Below are positions 26,973-36,834 of a stretch of 64,000 nt of DNA, piece by piece. Under the pieces are notes generated by a model that did not search any database, was not told the DNA's origin, and saw only the letters and a list, made by a program, of their open reading frames with translations. Numbering within the stretch: the first letter of the stretch is position 1; each line of letters opens with the position of its first letter. Location: positions 372,001-436,000 of the forward strand of contig NZ_QRHC01000004.1 of the NCBI RefSeq assembly GCF_003415655.1, written 5' to 3'. The DNA is from Vibrio maerlii. GTDB taxonomy: Bacteria; Pseudomonadota; Gammaproteobacteria; Enterobacterales; Vibrionaceae. The translations under genes and the position numbers were made by a program.

Positions 26973-29891
26973 CTAAGCTTGATATGGTTTTAATGCAATC
27001 AAAGACTGTTGGTAAATATTCTGTAGATTTTCTCGTTCAGCTAGGTACTTTTCATTAGGATTGGGAGCTGCTTCTATACTATGACAAAGCGTTCTCAGCT
27101 GCTCTAATCCAAGACTACCCGCCGAACCTTTTAGCTTGTGCGTTAAGCTTTTCACTTTACTCCCATCACCAGCTTCTGATGACTGCTGTAACTCTTCAAG
27201 CAATGGTTCACTCGACTCAATAAATAAGCGAATAATTGTCGCGACGGTTTCTGTTCCCAGTACATTGATGTCTTGTTCGATTACCGATTGTTCTAGAATA
27301 CTGTCTGTCATATTTTCTTGTTCTTCTCTTTGAGGAGAGTTTGCTATTTTACTATCATCAATAACTTGGTCGAGTATCAACATTCGTCCATTCAACTCTC
27401 GATTGACTGTCTTCTCTAATTGCTCTTTGTTAATTGGTTTCGCTAGATAACTATTAAAGCCTGATGCAAGATAAGACTCTACATCCTCACTGAACACATG
27501 TGCGGAAACTGCTATCATCGGTATCGGCTCTCGCTGTAAACTCTCATCAATCGTCTTTAATTCTTGAAGTAATTCTACACCGTTGCAATCAGGTAAGTTG
27601 ATGTCTAGCAGTGCGATATCAAACTCTTCATCCTGATACAAATCTCGTGCTTGTCTACCGTCTTCAGCGATAAGGACTTGGTGCCCGGATTTTTCTAAAA
27701 AGCCTTTCGCCACCATGCTGTTTACGGGGTTGTCTTCTACAAGCAATACTTTAGCAATCACTTGAGTATGTGCCGGCTCATGCTGAACCTGTTCTTCATT
27801 GTCGCACTCTTCCGCTTCTTCAAGTTTAATCACAAAGCTAAATGTACTGCCTACACCGACTTCTGAATCGAGTTCAATGGTTGACCCAAAAGCCTCAACG
27901 ATCTTCTGACTAATTGCTAAACCCAAACCGGTTCCTCCTGCTTGAGAGATCCCCTGTTCTGCTTGAGCAAAGGCATTAAATAGTGACGATTGTGCGTCTT
28001 CTTCAATTCCAACACCACTATCGCTGACCTCAAAGTACAAGCTGTCTTCACCTTCAACATCAACAAAAATATCGACATGGCCTTGGTGGGTAAACTTGAT
28101 TGCATTACCCACTAAATTACTAAGAACTTGGCGTAGGCGAAGGTCATCACCTAAGTAGCAGGATTTCACATCAGACCCAATGACCATATTCAAATCAAGC
28201 TGCTTCTCCAGTGATCTACTCTGGAAAAGCTCAAAGACATCATTAACAACAGTCTTTAGGTTAAATGGAGCGTTTCGAACGGCGAGCTTTCCGGCTTCGA
28301 TTTTTGAATAATCGAGTACGTCATTAAGAAGTTCTAGTAACGCCTTTCCGCTGCGGTTAATCACATCTACATAATGTGCTTGAGAGCGACTTAGTCCCTC
28401 TTCTTTTAATAAAGCGGCAGTACCTAGTACACCATTCATTGGAGTGCGAATTTCATGGCTCATAGTGGCTAGGAATGCCGATTTAGCACGGTTAGCCTGC
28501 TCTGCTTCTTTACGAGCTTCGGCGTGGTTATCGACCTCGACTTCTAAGCGGTCGTTCGCCTCAACAAGCTGATGTGTTCGCTCGGTTACTAGCTCTTCCA
28601 AGTGATCTTTATGGTCTTGTAAGGCTTGTTTTGCTTTCTTCTCTGCCTCACCAACCACCACCAACTCTTTTGCAGTATCACGAGCATTGACAATCGCTTT
28701 ACCCATCCGTGCTAACTCATCACTGCCGCTAGTATCAATTTCGATATCATGTTTCCCTATCGCAATCGATTGAAGCGCTGATGAGTATGCGTCTAACCGC
28801 CTCACGACAGAACGATACACAACTCGCCACATGATGATTACTATGATCATCAAACCAATAAATGAGATCCCTAAAAGGCTCATTCTTGCTAAGTTAAGGG
28901 TTGTCGTTAGTTCATCTATCGCAGCTGTCGTGGCACTGTTAGATTCATTGATAAGCACTCCGACGGTGGTATTCAGTTGTGCAAAGTGCTCTAAGGTTTG
29001 TTGAGTAAGCTGCTCTGATCGGGCTTCTGCTTCTCCGCGTTGAAGCAGAAGATCAAATAGCACAGAACCCATATTAAGCTTAGCAACCAACCCTAACATC
29101 AACTCAGAACGGGTTGGGTCCTCAACCGTTATTACTCGGCGCTGTATGATCTTCAAGTTACCGTCAAAGAGTTCTTTCAGTTCTGAGATACGTTTTACAT
29201 CAGATACTGTTCTAGATTCCTCAATCTCAGTTACTAATTGATAAGCCAATAGATGTAACTCGTGAAGGCGCTCGGACATATCCATATCCACTTCCACAAG
29301 CGTGTCTAACGCTTTCAATGCATCATCAATCCTGTTGCTTTCGAGGAGATCGTAGATATGGGTAACGTTCGCAACGGCTACTGTACTAGTATTGAGCACT
29401 TGAGTGCGAGTTAGGTCTTCAAGCTCATCGGCCAATAGCCGCATCGCTTCAACACGTTGCTTGATTTCCTGATTGAGCCAAAGTTTCTCTTCTACTGTCG
29501 TACCAAGGTTGGCGATAGTATCAATGATGTTCTGTACTGATGTCTCCAGTGCGTACAATACTTGTGCGTCGAATGACTCAACACCAATCGACTTAATGTG
29601 CATTAGTAGTGACTCAAGCTGCTCAGATGCTTGCTGACCAGATTCCCGTCTTTGGGATTCAAAACGCGCATTGGCAAGCTCTTGAACCGAGGACGTGATG
29701 CGTGCACTCAGTAGAGAAATCTCTCGCGCTTCAATCATCGAAGGAATAGCAGACTCTACTACTTTCTGTTCCGTCTTTTCGACAAAGCGAAATCCAGATA
29801 CACCGATAAGAGCCGATAATAAGATTAAGCTCGCCAGTGCACTAAACGAAAATAATAATCTGCGGCCGATACTGGCTGGGGCAAGGATCAT
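26973..29891 (-). CDS. torS: TorS-type hybrid sensor histidine kinase
   Basis: A 972-residue membrane sensor of the TMAO system. Order: transmembrane helix near 12-30, long helical periplasmic sensor, second helix near 335-355, HAMP, coiled coil, histidine kinase core with H479 in SHEIRTPMNGVLG, ATP-binding boxes (NLVGNAIKF, DSGVGI, GGTGLGL), receiver domain with D763 in LLDINLPDCNG, and a carboxy-terminal HPt with H918 in LTHKLKGS. This H-D-H phosphorelay is that of TorS. It is divergent from the TorT-like gene, 126 bp away. No torR or tor reductase genes are in the window. Confidence 0.85.
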   Translation of the reverse strand: MILAPASIGRRLLFSFSALASLILLSALIGVSGFRFVEKTEQKVVESAIPSMIEAREISLLSARITSSVQELANARFESQRRESGQQASEQLESLLMHIKSIGVESFDAQVLYALETSVQNIIDTIANLGTTVEEKLWLNQEIKQRVEAMRLLADELEDLTRTQVLNTSTVAVANVTHIYDLLESNRIDDALKALDTLVEVDMDMSERLHELHLLAYQLVTEIEESRTVSDVKRISELKELFDGNLKIIQRRVITVEDPTRSELMLGLVAKLNMGSVLFDLLLQRGEAEARSEQLTQQTLEHFAQLNTTVGVLINESNSATTAAIDELTTTLNLARMSLLGISFIGLMIIVIIMWRVVYRSVVRRLDAYSSALQSIAIGKHDIEIDTSGSDELARMGKAIVNARDTAKELVVVGEAEKKAKQALQDHKDHLEELVTERTHQLVEANDRLEVEVDNHAEARKEAEQANRAKSAFLATMSHEIRTPMNGVLGTAALLKEEGLSRSQAHYVDVINRSGKALLELLNDVLDYSKIEAGKLAVRNAPFNLKTVVNDVFELFQSRSLEKQLDLNMVIGSDVKSCYLGDDLRLRQVLSNLVGNAIKFTHQGHVDIFVDVEGEDSLYFEVSDSGVGIEEDAQSSLFNAFAQAEQGISQAGGTGLGLAISQKIVEAFGSTIELDSEVGVGSTFSFVIKLEEAEECDNEEQVQHEPAHTQVIAKVLLVEDNPVNSMVAKGFLEKSGHQVLIAEDGRQARDLYQDEEFDIALLDINLPDCNGVELLQELKTIDESLQREPIPMIAVSAHVFSEDVESYLASGFNSYLAKPINKEQLEKTVNRELNGRMLILDQVIDDSKIANSPQREEQENMTDSILEQSVIEQDINVLGTETVATIIRLFIESSEPLLEELQQSSEAGDGSKVKSLTHKLKGSAGSLGLEQLRTLCHSIEAAPNPNEKYLAERENLQNIYQQSLIALKPYQA

Positions 29892-30017
29892 AACGGAGTA
29901 GCCTATACTTCTTAATTCAATACGAATGGTTTATATTGTGCGGTGTTTAACGCTGAGATTCCAATGATATCAATGAATTCAGCGTCATTACTCAATTCAT
30001 TATCCCTTTGGTTTTCT

Positions 30018-31019
30018 ATGCGCTTATTCTTAACACTACTATCTCTTCTCGGTACCGCTTTTGCCACACACGCAATCGAGGTTAAATCTAAGAACAAGGC
30101 ATCAGAAACCAAACCTCGTATCTGCGCGATTTACCCACACCTAAAAGATTCCTACTGGTTGTCAGTTAATTACGGAATGGTCGATGAAGCCAAAAAGCTT
30201 GGGGCAGAACTCAGAGTCCTTGAGTCTGGCGGCTACCCGAATATCGATAAGCAACGTCAGCAGCTTTCCTTGTGTGTCAACTGGCAAGCCGATGCGATCA
30301 TTCTGGGTACAGTCTCTCCCGACGCTTATATGGGGAATCTAGAGGACATCATTGGTAACACGCCTGTTTTTGCAACTGTAAACGCTTTAGACATTTCTGA
30401 AGACCAAGAAAGCCTACTTAAAGGCAGTGTCGGTGTCGACTGGTATTGGATGGGATACTACACCGGCCAATACTTGAATAGAGCTCACTCTAAAGACTCC
30501 AAGGAAACAAGAGTTGCTCTCCTACCCGGCCCAAACTCTAGTGGTGGTACAAAACCTGTAATAAAAGGATTTTATGATGCTATTCAAGATAGTAACGTCA
30601 TCATCTCCAGCACACATTGGGAAGATAATGACAAGGAGTTACAGCGTAACTTAATCCAGCAAATTATCGATAAAGAAGATGTCGATTACATCGTTGGTAG
30701 CGCCGTTGCTATCGAAGCCGCTATCAGTGAATTACGCTCAGCAAATAAAACCGGTGAAATTGGACTGATTTCAACTTATCTCAGCCATGGTGTTTATCGC
30801 GGGCTTATCCGTGACCGAGTAGAGTTTGCCCCTACCGATCAAATGGTTGAACAAGGGCGATTATCTATTCAGCAAGTGATGCATTGGTATAACCAAGAAC
30901 CGTACCAAAATAAGCTATCACCTGACATTGTGCCTTTAACGCAACACAATTTAACGGATGAAGTGATCAAAAACTCGCTGTCCCCCTCAGAATTCAGACC
31001 CGTATTTCACGTAGAATAG
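30018..31019 (+). CDS. torT: TorT-like periplasmic binding protein
   Basis: A periplasmic binding protein of about 333 residues with signal peptide MRLFLTLLSLLGTAFATHA. In other bacteria TorT binds TMAO and passes the signal to TorS. Seen: IYPHLKDSYWLSVNYGMVDEA, typical of TorT, and a two-lobed sugar-binding-protein fold (VGVDWYWMGYYTGQYL, LLPGPNSSGG, ISTYLSHGVYRG). The ATG at 30018 was chosen because it begins the signal peptide; earlier in-frame ATGs would put 25 polar residues before it. Divergence from torS supports a joint sensing module. Confidence 0.82.
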   Translation: MRLFLTLLSLLGTAFATHAIEVKSKNKASETKPRICAIYPHLKDSYWLSVNYGMVDEAKKLGAELRVLESGGYPNIDKQRQQLSLCVNWQADAIILGTVSPDAYMGNLEDIIGNTPVFATVNALDISEDQESLLKGSVGVDWYWMGYYTGQYLNRAHSKDSKETRVALLPGPNSSGGTKPVIKGFYDAIQDSNVIISSTHWEDNDKELQRNLIQQIIDKEDVDYIVGSAVAIEAAISELRSANKTGEIGLISTYLSHGVYRGLIRDRVEFAPTDQMVEQGRLSIQQVMHWYNQEPYQNKLSPDIVPLTQHNLTDEVIKNSLSPSEFRPVFHVE

Positions 31020-31050
31020 AAAGATTAGAAGTATATAACTAGGAAACAAC

Positions 31051-31506
31051 ATGGAAAAAACAACCCGCACGATGCCCGCACACAAACACATTGCACTTGT
31101 CGCTCACGATAATTGTAAGCCTGAACTATTACGCTGGGTAGCGGAAAACAAGGAGTCTCTACAAGGCCACTTTCTTTATGCAACGGGTACAACCGGCTCA
31201 ATGTTGAGCAAAGAAACTGGCTTAGCGATCAAAAGCATGATCAGTGGCCCAATGGGGGGTGACCAACAACTGGGCGCACTCATCTCTGAAGGTAAAATCG
31301 ACATGCTAATTTTCTTCTGGGATCCACTTAATGCCGTTCCTCACGATCCAGACGTGAAAGCACTACTTCGTATCGCAAGTGTTTGGAATATCCCTACAGC
31401 AACTAACCGTGCAACTGCGAACTTCCTCATCGCTTCACCGCTACTAGGGCAAGAAACCGATATCGAGATTCCAGACTACGAAGCTTACCTAGCCAAGCGT
31501 ACATAG
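31051..31506 (+). CDS. mgsA: methylglyoxal synthase
   Basis: A 151-residue cytoplasmic enzyme converting dihydroxyacetone phosphate to methylglyoxal and phosphate, a bypass used when sugar phosphates accumulate. Family motifs: [12 protein letters not shown], the phosphate-binding [23 protein letters not shown] with the catalytic aspartate region, and FFWDPL. Length is normal. Together with helD and yccS nearby it reproduces part of the E. coli mgsA-helD-yccF-yccS neighbourhood. A VOC-family gene follows on the other strand. Confidence 0.95.
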   Translation: MEKTTRTMPAHKHIALVAHDNCKPELLRWVAENKESLQGHFLYATGTTGSMLSKETGLAIKSMISGPMGGDQQLGALISEGKIDMLIFFWDPLNAVPHDPDVKALLRIASVWNIPTATNRATANFLIASPLLGQETDIEIPDYEAYLAKRT

Positions 31507-31536
31507 TTTTATTAATTATCCACAATTCAAACTAAG

Positions 31537-31563
31537 AGAGAGCCATTAAACGGCTCTCTTTTT
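31537..31563. terminator. terminator after mgsA
   Basis: Stem AGAGAGCC / GGCTCTCT with a 7-base loop and T-run on the plus strand; convergent genes flank it. Confidence 0.83.
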
Positions 31564-31589
31564 ATACTGGCTAAGAATATCGAGCCGGG

Positions 31590-31943
31590 TTACTCTCGAT
31601 CACTCCATACAGCCAATTCATTGCCGCTTGGCTCTTTAAAATGGAAACGCCTCCCTCCCGGGAATGCAAATATAGGCACATGAACCACGCCACCAGCCTG
31701 CTCAATCTTACTTTGCGTCGCTTCCAAGTCTTGGCTATAAATGACAATTAATGCTGCACCTGATTCCGTTGAGCTAGCTTTATCCGAGAGATAAAACCCT
31801 CCAGTCAGCCCTTTTGCTTCAAAGGCAGTGTATTCATCACCATAATCCTCAAAACTCCAATTAAAGACCTGGTTAAAAAACTGTTTTGTCGTAGACAAAT
31901 CTTGGGCAGGAAACTCAACATAGTTTATGGATTCATGTTCCAT
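31590..31943 (-). CDS. VOC-family (glyoxalase/bleomycin-resistance fold) protein
   Basis: A 117-residue vicinal oxygen chelate protein: opening INYVEFPAQDLSTTKQFFNQVF and closing FHFKEPSGNELAVWSD define one full beta-alpha-beta-beta-beta pair. The metal ligands of true glyoxalase I are only partly matched, so it may act on another substrate or bind a small molecule. It lies next to mgsA, whose product methylglyoxal is cleared by glyoxalases, but that link is suggestive only. Its ATG is 5 bp after the stop of helD, so the two are likely cotranscribed. Confidence 0.8.
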   Translation of the reverse strand: MEHESINYVEFPAQDLSTTKQFFNQVFNWSFEDYGDEYTAFEAKGLTGGFYLSDKASSTESGAALIVIYSQDLEATQSKIEQAGGVVHVPIFAFPGGRRFHFKEPSGNELAVWSDRE

Positions 31944-31947
31944 TGCA

Positions 31948-34014
31948 TCATCCTTTGATTGTTGGATATTGACTAGATTGTAGTTCAGTCACAAACACTG
32001 ATGGCGCTGCACCAAAGCAGACCCAAACATGTTTTTTGGCTCGAGTCATGGCTACATAGAATAATCGACGCTCTTCAGCATGTTCATACCCTTCACCACT
32101 TGAAAGTAATGCATTATCCAAATGCACCTGACGCTCACGAGCTGGAAATTGACCATCATCAACTGATAAAACAAACACAAAGTCTGCTTCTCGACCTTTA
32201 CTTGCATGACAAGTCATAAACTCGATCTCGATCAGATCGAATGCCGTTTTCCATTCATCAAAACTCTCTGGCTTGTGATAATGGTTTCTACCCAACAACA
32301 ATACTTTCGCACCACGATTGCGTTCGTTGTTGAGCTTCTCCAACTGAACTTCAAGTTTGTTGTTTGGAAGTAATGTTACCGCTTTTTTCTTTTGCTCTTT
32401 GTGTGATTCTAGATTCTTTTTAATCTGAGAGGGGTTTTGCTGCACAAATTGGTTGGCGACTGCCCCAATTTGATTATTAAAACGGTAAGTTGTTTGTAGC
32501 GAGTGCGACGACGAGTGAGGGAAACGCGCTGCGAAGCCTGTAGTCAGATCCACATCCGATCCCGCGAACTGATAAATCGATTGCCAATCATCCCCTACAG
32601 CAAACAAAGAGGGTTTACCTTCTGCTGTTTCAAGGTTACAAAGCCCTTCAATCAGCTCTAATCGATCCGGTGAAATATCTTGGTACTCATCCACCATGAT
32701 GAACTTCCAGCCGCTCTTAAACTTACTCTTAGCTACATAGTTACTTGCTTTAGCGATCATTGCAGGAAAATCTAATTGATTGGATTCCTTCAACATTTGT
32801 AACCAAGCTTGATAACAAGGCCAGACCAAGGATAGTTCACTATTTAGACGTGGGTAATCCTGATGATCAACAATCTCCTGTTGAACCGATTTCTTATTCA
32901 TACCGAGGCTATTCAAAATATCCAACTGAGAGGCTAACCAAGCAATCAGCTTCGGGTTTTCGGCATTGCTTCCGAGCTCATCATCACCTGTGATATAAGC
33001 AATAGGCCATTGAGACAAGTGTTTTTGCCAACGCTTGAAATTGGTTGGTGTCATCCAGTGCTTTTTAAGCCAATCAATACACCATGCCTTCTTTTGATTT
33101 TCATCGGTTGCGATGCGCGAGATTTCAACATTAGCCCCCTCAACCTCACGGATGATCTTCAAACCAAGTTGGTGGAATGTCGCCACTGTCACTCTTTCTG
33201 CTGCAAGGCCAAATTTTTCCTTTAAACGCACTCGCATTTCTTCAGCGGCTTTACGACCGAATGCGAGTAACAGAATCTGCTCACCCTGAGCTTGGTGACT
33301 TTGAAGCAAATAAGCAACGCGAGCCATCAAGACCGATGTTTTACCTGTCCCTGCCCCAGCTAAAATTAAGTTGTGATCATTGTTGAGCAATACTGCTTCT
33401 TGTTGAGAACGGTTGAGAGCTGAAGATTCGACTTGAGAAAAAAGTACAGACCAATTGTGACGCTCTGTCTCTAACCATTTTAAGTTGCGATTAGAAAGTG
33501 CCAAATCACAATCAAGTAGCCAATTGCTGATGACTTCCATTCGATTAGGCATCCAATGCGACGCCTCTTCGAGTGAAATACTCATCGTTTCAAAGTCACT
33601 AGTCACTTGCTGTACCCACCCACTCACGCTTGAATACGGTAAGAAACTTTGTAGTTGAACCAGTCGATGCAGTTCTCTTTCCCAAGTTGGCAGGTAGGCA
33701 TTTAGGGTTTCACATTGCCTTTCATGCCAAGCTTGATATTGAGACACAATCTGATGGGCAAATCGCTTGCTTTCACTTTTGGGCAAGCCTTGTACCTTCC
33801 ATGCCATTTGCTTATCTTGCTTCGGGTGAGCCCAAACAACAAGAGAATCCCATACGAGTCCACGCTCCAATTCCAACTCACCATTCCAGATGGAGAAAGG
33901 GATACGCTCCTCACTGCTCTCCGAGCTGACGACTAAGGTGTCATCCTCGACAGAAAGGTCGTGGTAAGCATTTTGGGTAAAGAATCGTGCAGAGCGACTC
34001 GCACATACATCCAT
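31948..34014 (-). CDS. helD: DNA helicase IV (UvrD/Rep superfamily 1)
   Basis: A 688-residue SF1 helicase close in length to E. coli HelD. The first 200 residues form the HelD-specific amino-terminal region; then come NRSQQEAVLL, Walker A AGAGTGKTS with K225, DEYQDISPDRLELI, GDDWQSIYQFAGSD, YRFN, CHASKGREADFVFV and the final motif VAMTRAKKHVWV. It unwinds DNA 3' to 5' and is linked to recombination repair. The mgsA-helD-yccS neighbourhood supports the assignment. Long frames on the opposite strand are shadows. Confidence 0.9.
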   Translation of the reverse strand: MDVCASRSARFFTQNAYHDLSVEDDTLVVSSESSEERIPFSIWNGELELERGLVWDSLVVWAHPKQDKQMAWKVQGLPKSESKRFAHQIVSQYQAWHERQCETLNAYLPTWERELHRLVQLQSFLPYSSVSGWVQQVTSDFETMSISLEEASHWMPNRMEVISNWLLDCDLALSNRNLKWLETERHNWSVLFSQVESSALNRSQQEAVLLNNDHNLILAGAGTGKTSVLMARVAYLLQSHQAQGEQILLLAFGRKAAEEMRVRLKEKFGLAAERVTVATFHQLGLKIIREVEGANVEISRIATDENQKKAWCIDWLKKHWMTPTNFKRWQKHLSQWPIAYITGDDELGSNAENPKLIAWLASQLDILNSLGMNKKSVQQEIVDHQDYPRLNSELSLVWPCYQAWLQMLKESNQLDFPAMIAKASNYVAKSKFKSGWKFIMVDEYQDISPDRLELIEGLCNLETAEGKPSLFAVGDDWQSIYQFAGSDVDLTTGFAARFPHSSSHSLQTTYRFNNQIGAVANQFVQQNPSQIKKNLESHKEQKKKAVTLLPNNKLEVQLEKLNNERNRGAKVLLLGRNHYHKPESFDEWKTAFDLIEIEFMTCHASKGREADFVFVLSVDDGQFPARERQVHLDNALLSSGEGYEHAEERRLFYVAMTRAKKHVWVCFGAAPSVFVTELQSSQYPTIKG

Positions 34015-34191
34015 AATAAATCACTCTCAAATTGGAACGTGTTAACGATGATACTTATATCAGACATTACCACAGAAAAAATATCTTTAGAATCAGAGGC
34101 CATTGGCTTGTTTCGTTAATACTAAGGCGTTGATTAATGCTAAAATAGTGTTTTAGCCAAGCTGCTCTCTTGATCTCAACAATAAGTTCCC

Positions 34192-36366
34192 GTGCAAAAA
34201 ACTAACTACCTACGTCAATTAGGCGCAAATCGTACGATTAGCTACAGTATCCTTATTTTACTCACCTTTTTAGGTGTTGTTGTACCCGCTTGGCATTTCG
34301 AACAAACTCAGCTCATCACACCATTAATACTGGGTGTAATCGCTGCTGCACTGGCGGAAAGTGACGACAGTTTTTTTGGTCGACTAAAAGCACTACTACT
34401 GACATTTATCTGCTTCGCCATTGCCGCTTTCTCCATAGAGCTACTGTTCAAAACACCTATTCTGTTTGCTATCGGCCTATTTGTTTCTACCTTCGGATTT
34501 ATCATGCTTGGCTCCATCGGGCCAAGGTATGCAAGTATCGCGTTTGGTTCATTACTTATCGCCATTTACGCTATGTTGGGAGCCCATGAGAGCACCAATA
34601 TCTGGTTCCAACCTTTACTACTGCTCGCTGGTGCTGCTTGGTATTATCTATTGTCGATGATTTGGCAAATCATTTGGCCGATGCAACCCGTGCAACAAAG
34701 CTTAAGCAACGTTTTCATCACGCTCGCTGATTACCTTGAACTCAAGAGTGATCTGTTCCACCCTAAATCTAATCTCGACCCACAGCCTTTTCGTATTCTC
34801 GAAGCGAAATTGAATGCGAATACCGTATCATCACTCAATGGCTGTAAAGCGACATTACTTCATCGCTCAAAACATGGTCACATTGACGGCCCGAGTGACC
34901 GATTTCTCAATGTTTACTTCTTAGCGCAAGATATTCACGAACGTGTCAGCTCAAGCCACTATCGATACCAAGATCTTGCCAATCAATTTGAACGCTCAGA
35001 TATTCTTTTTCGCTTTAAGCATTTACTTCAAGAACAAGCGAAAGCGTGTCGTAAGATCGCTAACTCGATCGCGCTTGGCCAGACATATACCCATAACGAT
35101 GACTCAATTTTATCGTTAGATGAGCTGCAACAATCTCTTGCTTTTTTAACTGAGCAGAACAACCCTCAATGGCGTCAATCAATTAGTCAATTGAGTTATT
35201 TGTTCAACAACTTGGCGATGGTTGAGAAGCAGCTATCTAATGTTTCAAACCCTGATACGCACCATATCGAAGAAGAGCGTCAACTGGATGACACAAGTGT
35301 TCACACACCGAAAACTATGTGGAGTCGAATTCGTTCTAACCTAAATCCAAGCTCGATGCTGTTCAGACATGCAATTCGTATGTCAATTGCTCTAACTTTG
35401 GGTTACGCCATCATTCAGACCTTTGATATTGAACGCGGATATTGGATATTGCTAACAACGCTATTCGTTTGCCAACCAAACTACAGCGCAACGAAACAAA
35501 AACTCAAAGACCGTGTTATCGGCACCGTCGCTGGCTTACTCATTGGGGGCATGCTGTTAACACTCTTCCCGTCGCAAGAGAGCCAACTTGCCTTCATCAT
35601 ATTGTCGGGTGTGATGTTCTTTGCATTTCGTATCAACAATTACAGTTACGCTACCGGATTTATTACCCTATTGGTTCTCTTCTGCTTCAACCAATTAGGT
35701 GAAGGTTACGCGGTTATATTACCCCGTTTAGGAGATACTTTAGTTGGCTGTGCATTGGCTGTGTTGGCTGTTACCTACATACTACCCGACTGGCAATCAA
35801 GTAAGTTGCACCGTGTGATGGCAAGCTCAATGAGTGCCAATCGCAATTATCTTGCACAGATTATTGGCCAATATCGTGTCGGTAAGAAAGATAGTCTAAG
35901 TTATCGTATAGCACGTCGTGAAGCGCATAACCAAGATGCCGCTCTCTCTGTGGCTATAAGTAATATGCTCGTTGAACCAGGGCGTTACCGCTCAGCGACT
36001 GATGAGAGCTTTAGATTCCTCACCTTAAATCATGCGCTCTTGAGCTACATTTCTGCACTGGGAGCGCACCGAACTCGCATTGAGGATGAAAGTACTCATA
36101 AACTGATCTTCGATGCGCACAATGTTATCCATCAGCATCTACAAATTCTACACGAGCAACTTTTCAATCACTCTGCTGCTTGTGATCTTTCATCGCTATA
36201 TAATCAAGGTATCGAAGCAAGACTGAAAGAATGGCGCGAAGATGATGATGAGTCTGTGAAAATGGTATTACAGCAGTTACATCTGATTTACATTATGCTG
36301 CCAGAGCTACACTCACTTGCGAGCAAATTTGCGGTACGAGTGGACAAAAGTGATAATGAGAAGTGA
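34192..36366 (+). CDS. yccS: YccS/YhfK family inner-membrane protein
   Basis: A 724-residue protein with two blocks of hydrophobic helices (residues 15-165 and 400-540), each followed by a soluble helical region. This duplicated design, and motifs such as PLILGVIAAALAESDDSFFGR and GYWILLTTLFVCQPNYSATK, match the YccS family, related to the aromatic acid exporter/FUSC superfamily. Substrate unknown. The start is GTG at 34192. It is divergent from helD, as expected from the conserved neighbourhood, but yccF is missing. Confidence 0.85.
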   Translation: MQKTNYLRQLGANRTISYSILILLTFLGVVVPAWHFEQTQLITPLILGVIAAALAESDDSFFGRLKALLLTFICFAIAAFSIELLFKTPILFAIGLFVSTFGFIMLGSIGPRYASIAFGSLLIAIYAMLGAHESTNIWFQPLLLLAGAAWYYLLSMIWQIIWPMQPVQQSLSNVFITLADYLELKSDLFHPKSNLDPQPFRILEAKLNANTVSSLNGCKATLLHRSKHGHIDGPSDRFLNVYFLAQDIHERVSSSHYRYQDLANQFERSDILFRFKHLLQEQAKACRKIANSIALGQTYTHNDDSILSLDELQQSLAFLTEQNNPQWRQSISQLSYLFNNLAMVEKQLSNVSNPDTHHIEEERQLDDTSVHTPKTMWSRIRSNLNPSSMLFRHAIRMSIALTLGYAIIQTFDIERGYWILLTTLFVCQPNYSATKQKLKDRVIGTVAGLLIGGMLLTLFPSQESQLAFIILSGVMFFAFRINNYSYATGFITLLVLFCFNQLGEGYAVILPRLGDTLVGCALAVLAVTYILPDWQSSKLHRVMASSMSANRNYLAQIIGQYRVGKKDSLSYRIARREAHNQDAALSVAISNMLVEPGRYRSATDESFRFLTLNHALLSYISALGAHRTRIEDESTHKLIFDAHNVIHQHLQILHEQLFNHSAACDLSSLYNQGIEARLKEWREDDDESVKMVLQQLHLIYIMLPELHSLASKFAVRVDKSDNEK

Positions 36367-36510
36367 CACTCCATAGATGAGGTCTATCACGCTTTGTAGG
36401 CATATTCTGTCACTGCATTAAACTAACTCTGACATTAAGATAACATTACAAAGTGGCGGATATTTAAACTAGACCCTATATTTTAAGAGTACACATGTTT
36501 AGGTTTCGCC

Positions 36511-36681
36511 ATGTCACAGCATCAGTTTGAACTACTCCAACAACAACTAGAACAACTGAGTCCGTCACAATTAAAAGCTTTGAGTGACCAAATCAATGCG
36601 TCTATTGAAGAAAAAACACCTGAGAAACAAGATATCCTAACAGACGAAGAGCGCGACGCTATCTCTAAACTGTTCCTCTAA
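36511..36681 (+). CDS. 56-residue small protein, unknown
   Basis: ATG at 36511 gives MSQHQFELLQQQLEQLSPSQ onward, ending in DEERDAISKLFL and TAA. It is helical and rich in Gln, Glu and Leu, with no membrane segment. AGG lies about seven bases upstream. Its coding character (regular hydrophobic spacing) suggests a real gene, but I recognise no family. It sits between yccS and the PilZ gene. Confidence 0.5.
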   Translation: MSQHQFELLQQQLEQLSPSQLKALSDQINASIEEKTPEKQDILTDEERDAISKLFL

Positions 36682-36834
36682 TCTGCTGGTTATAACCCAC
36701 GCTCGATTTATCTCCAATATTGTTTGCCCTATCAGCTTCCCACAACCTTATACAACACACCACACGAAATAATGACATTCGCCGTTCTTCATCATATGAT
36801 GAGATCATCCACACACGGACGGTGAACGATTTCA

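Noticed and set aside
32001..33936. Several plus-strand frames opposite helD
   Set aside because: Antisense shadows of a complete helicase with all SF1 motifs; no independent start signals.
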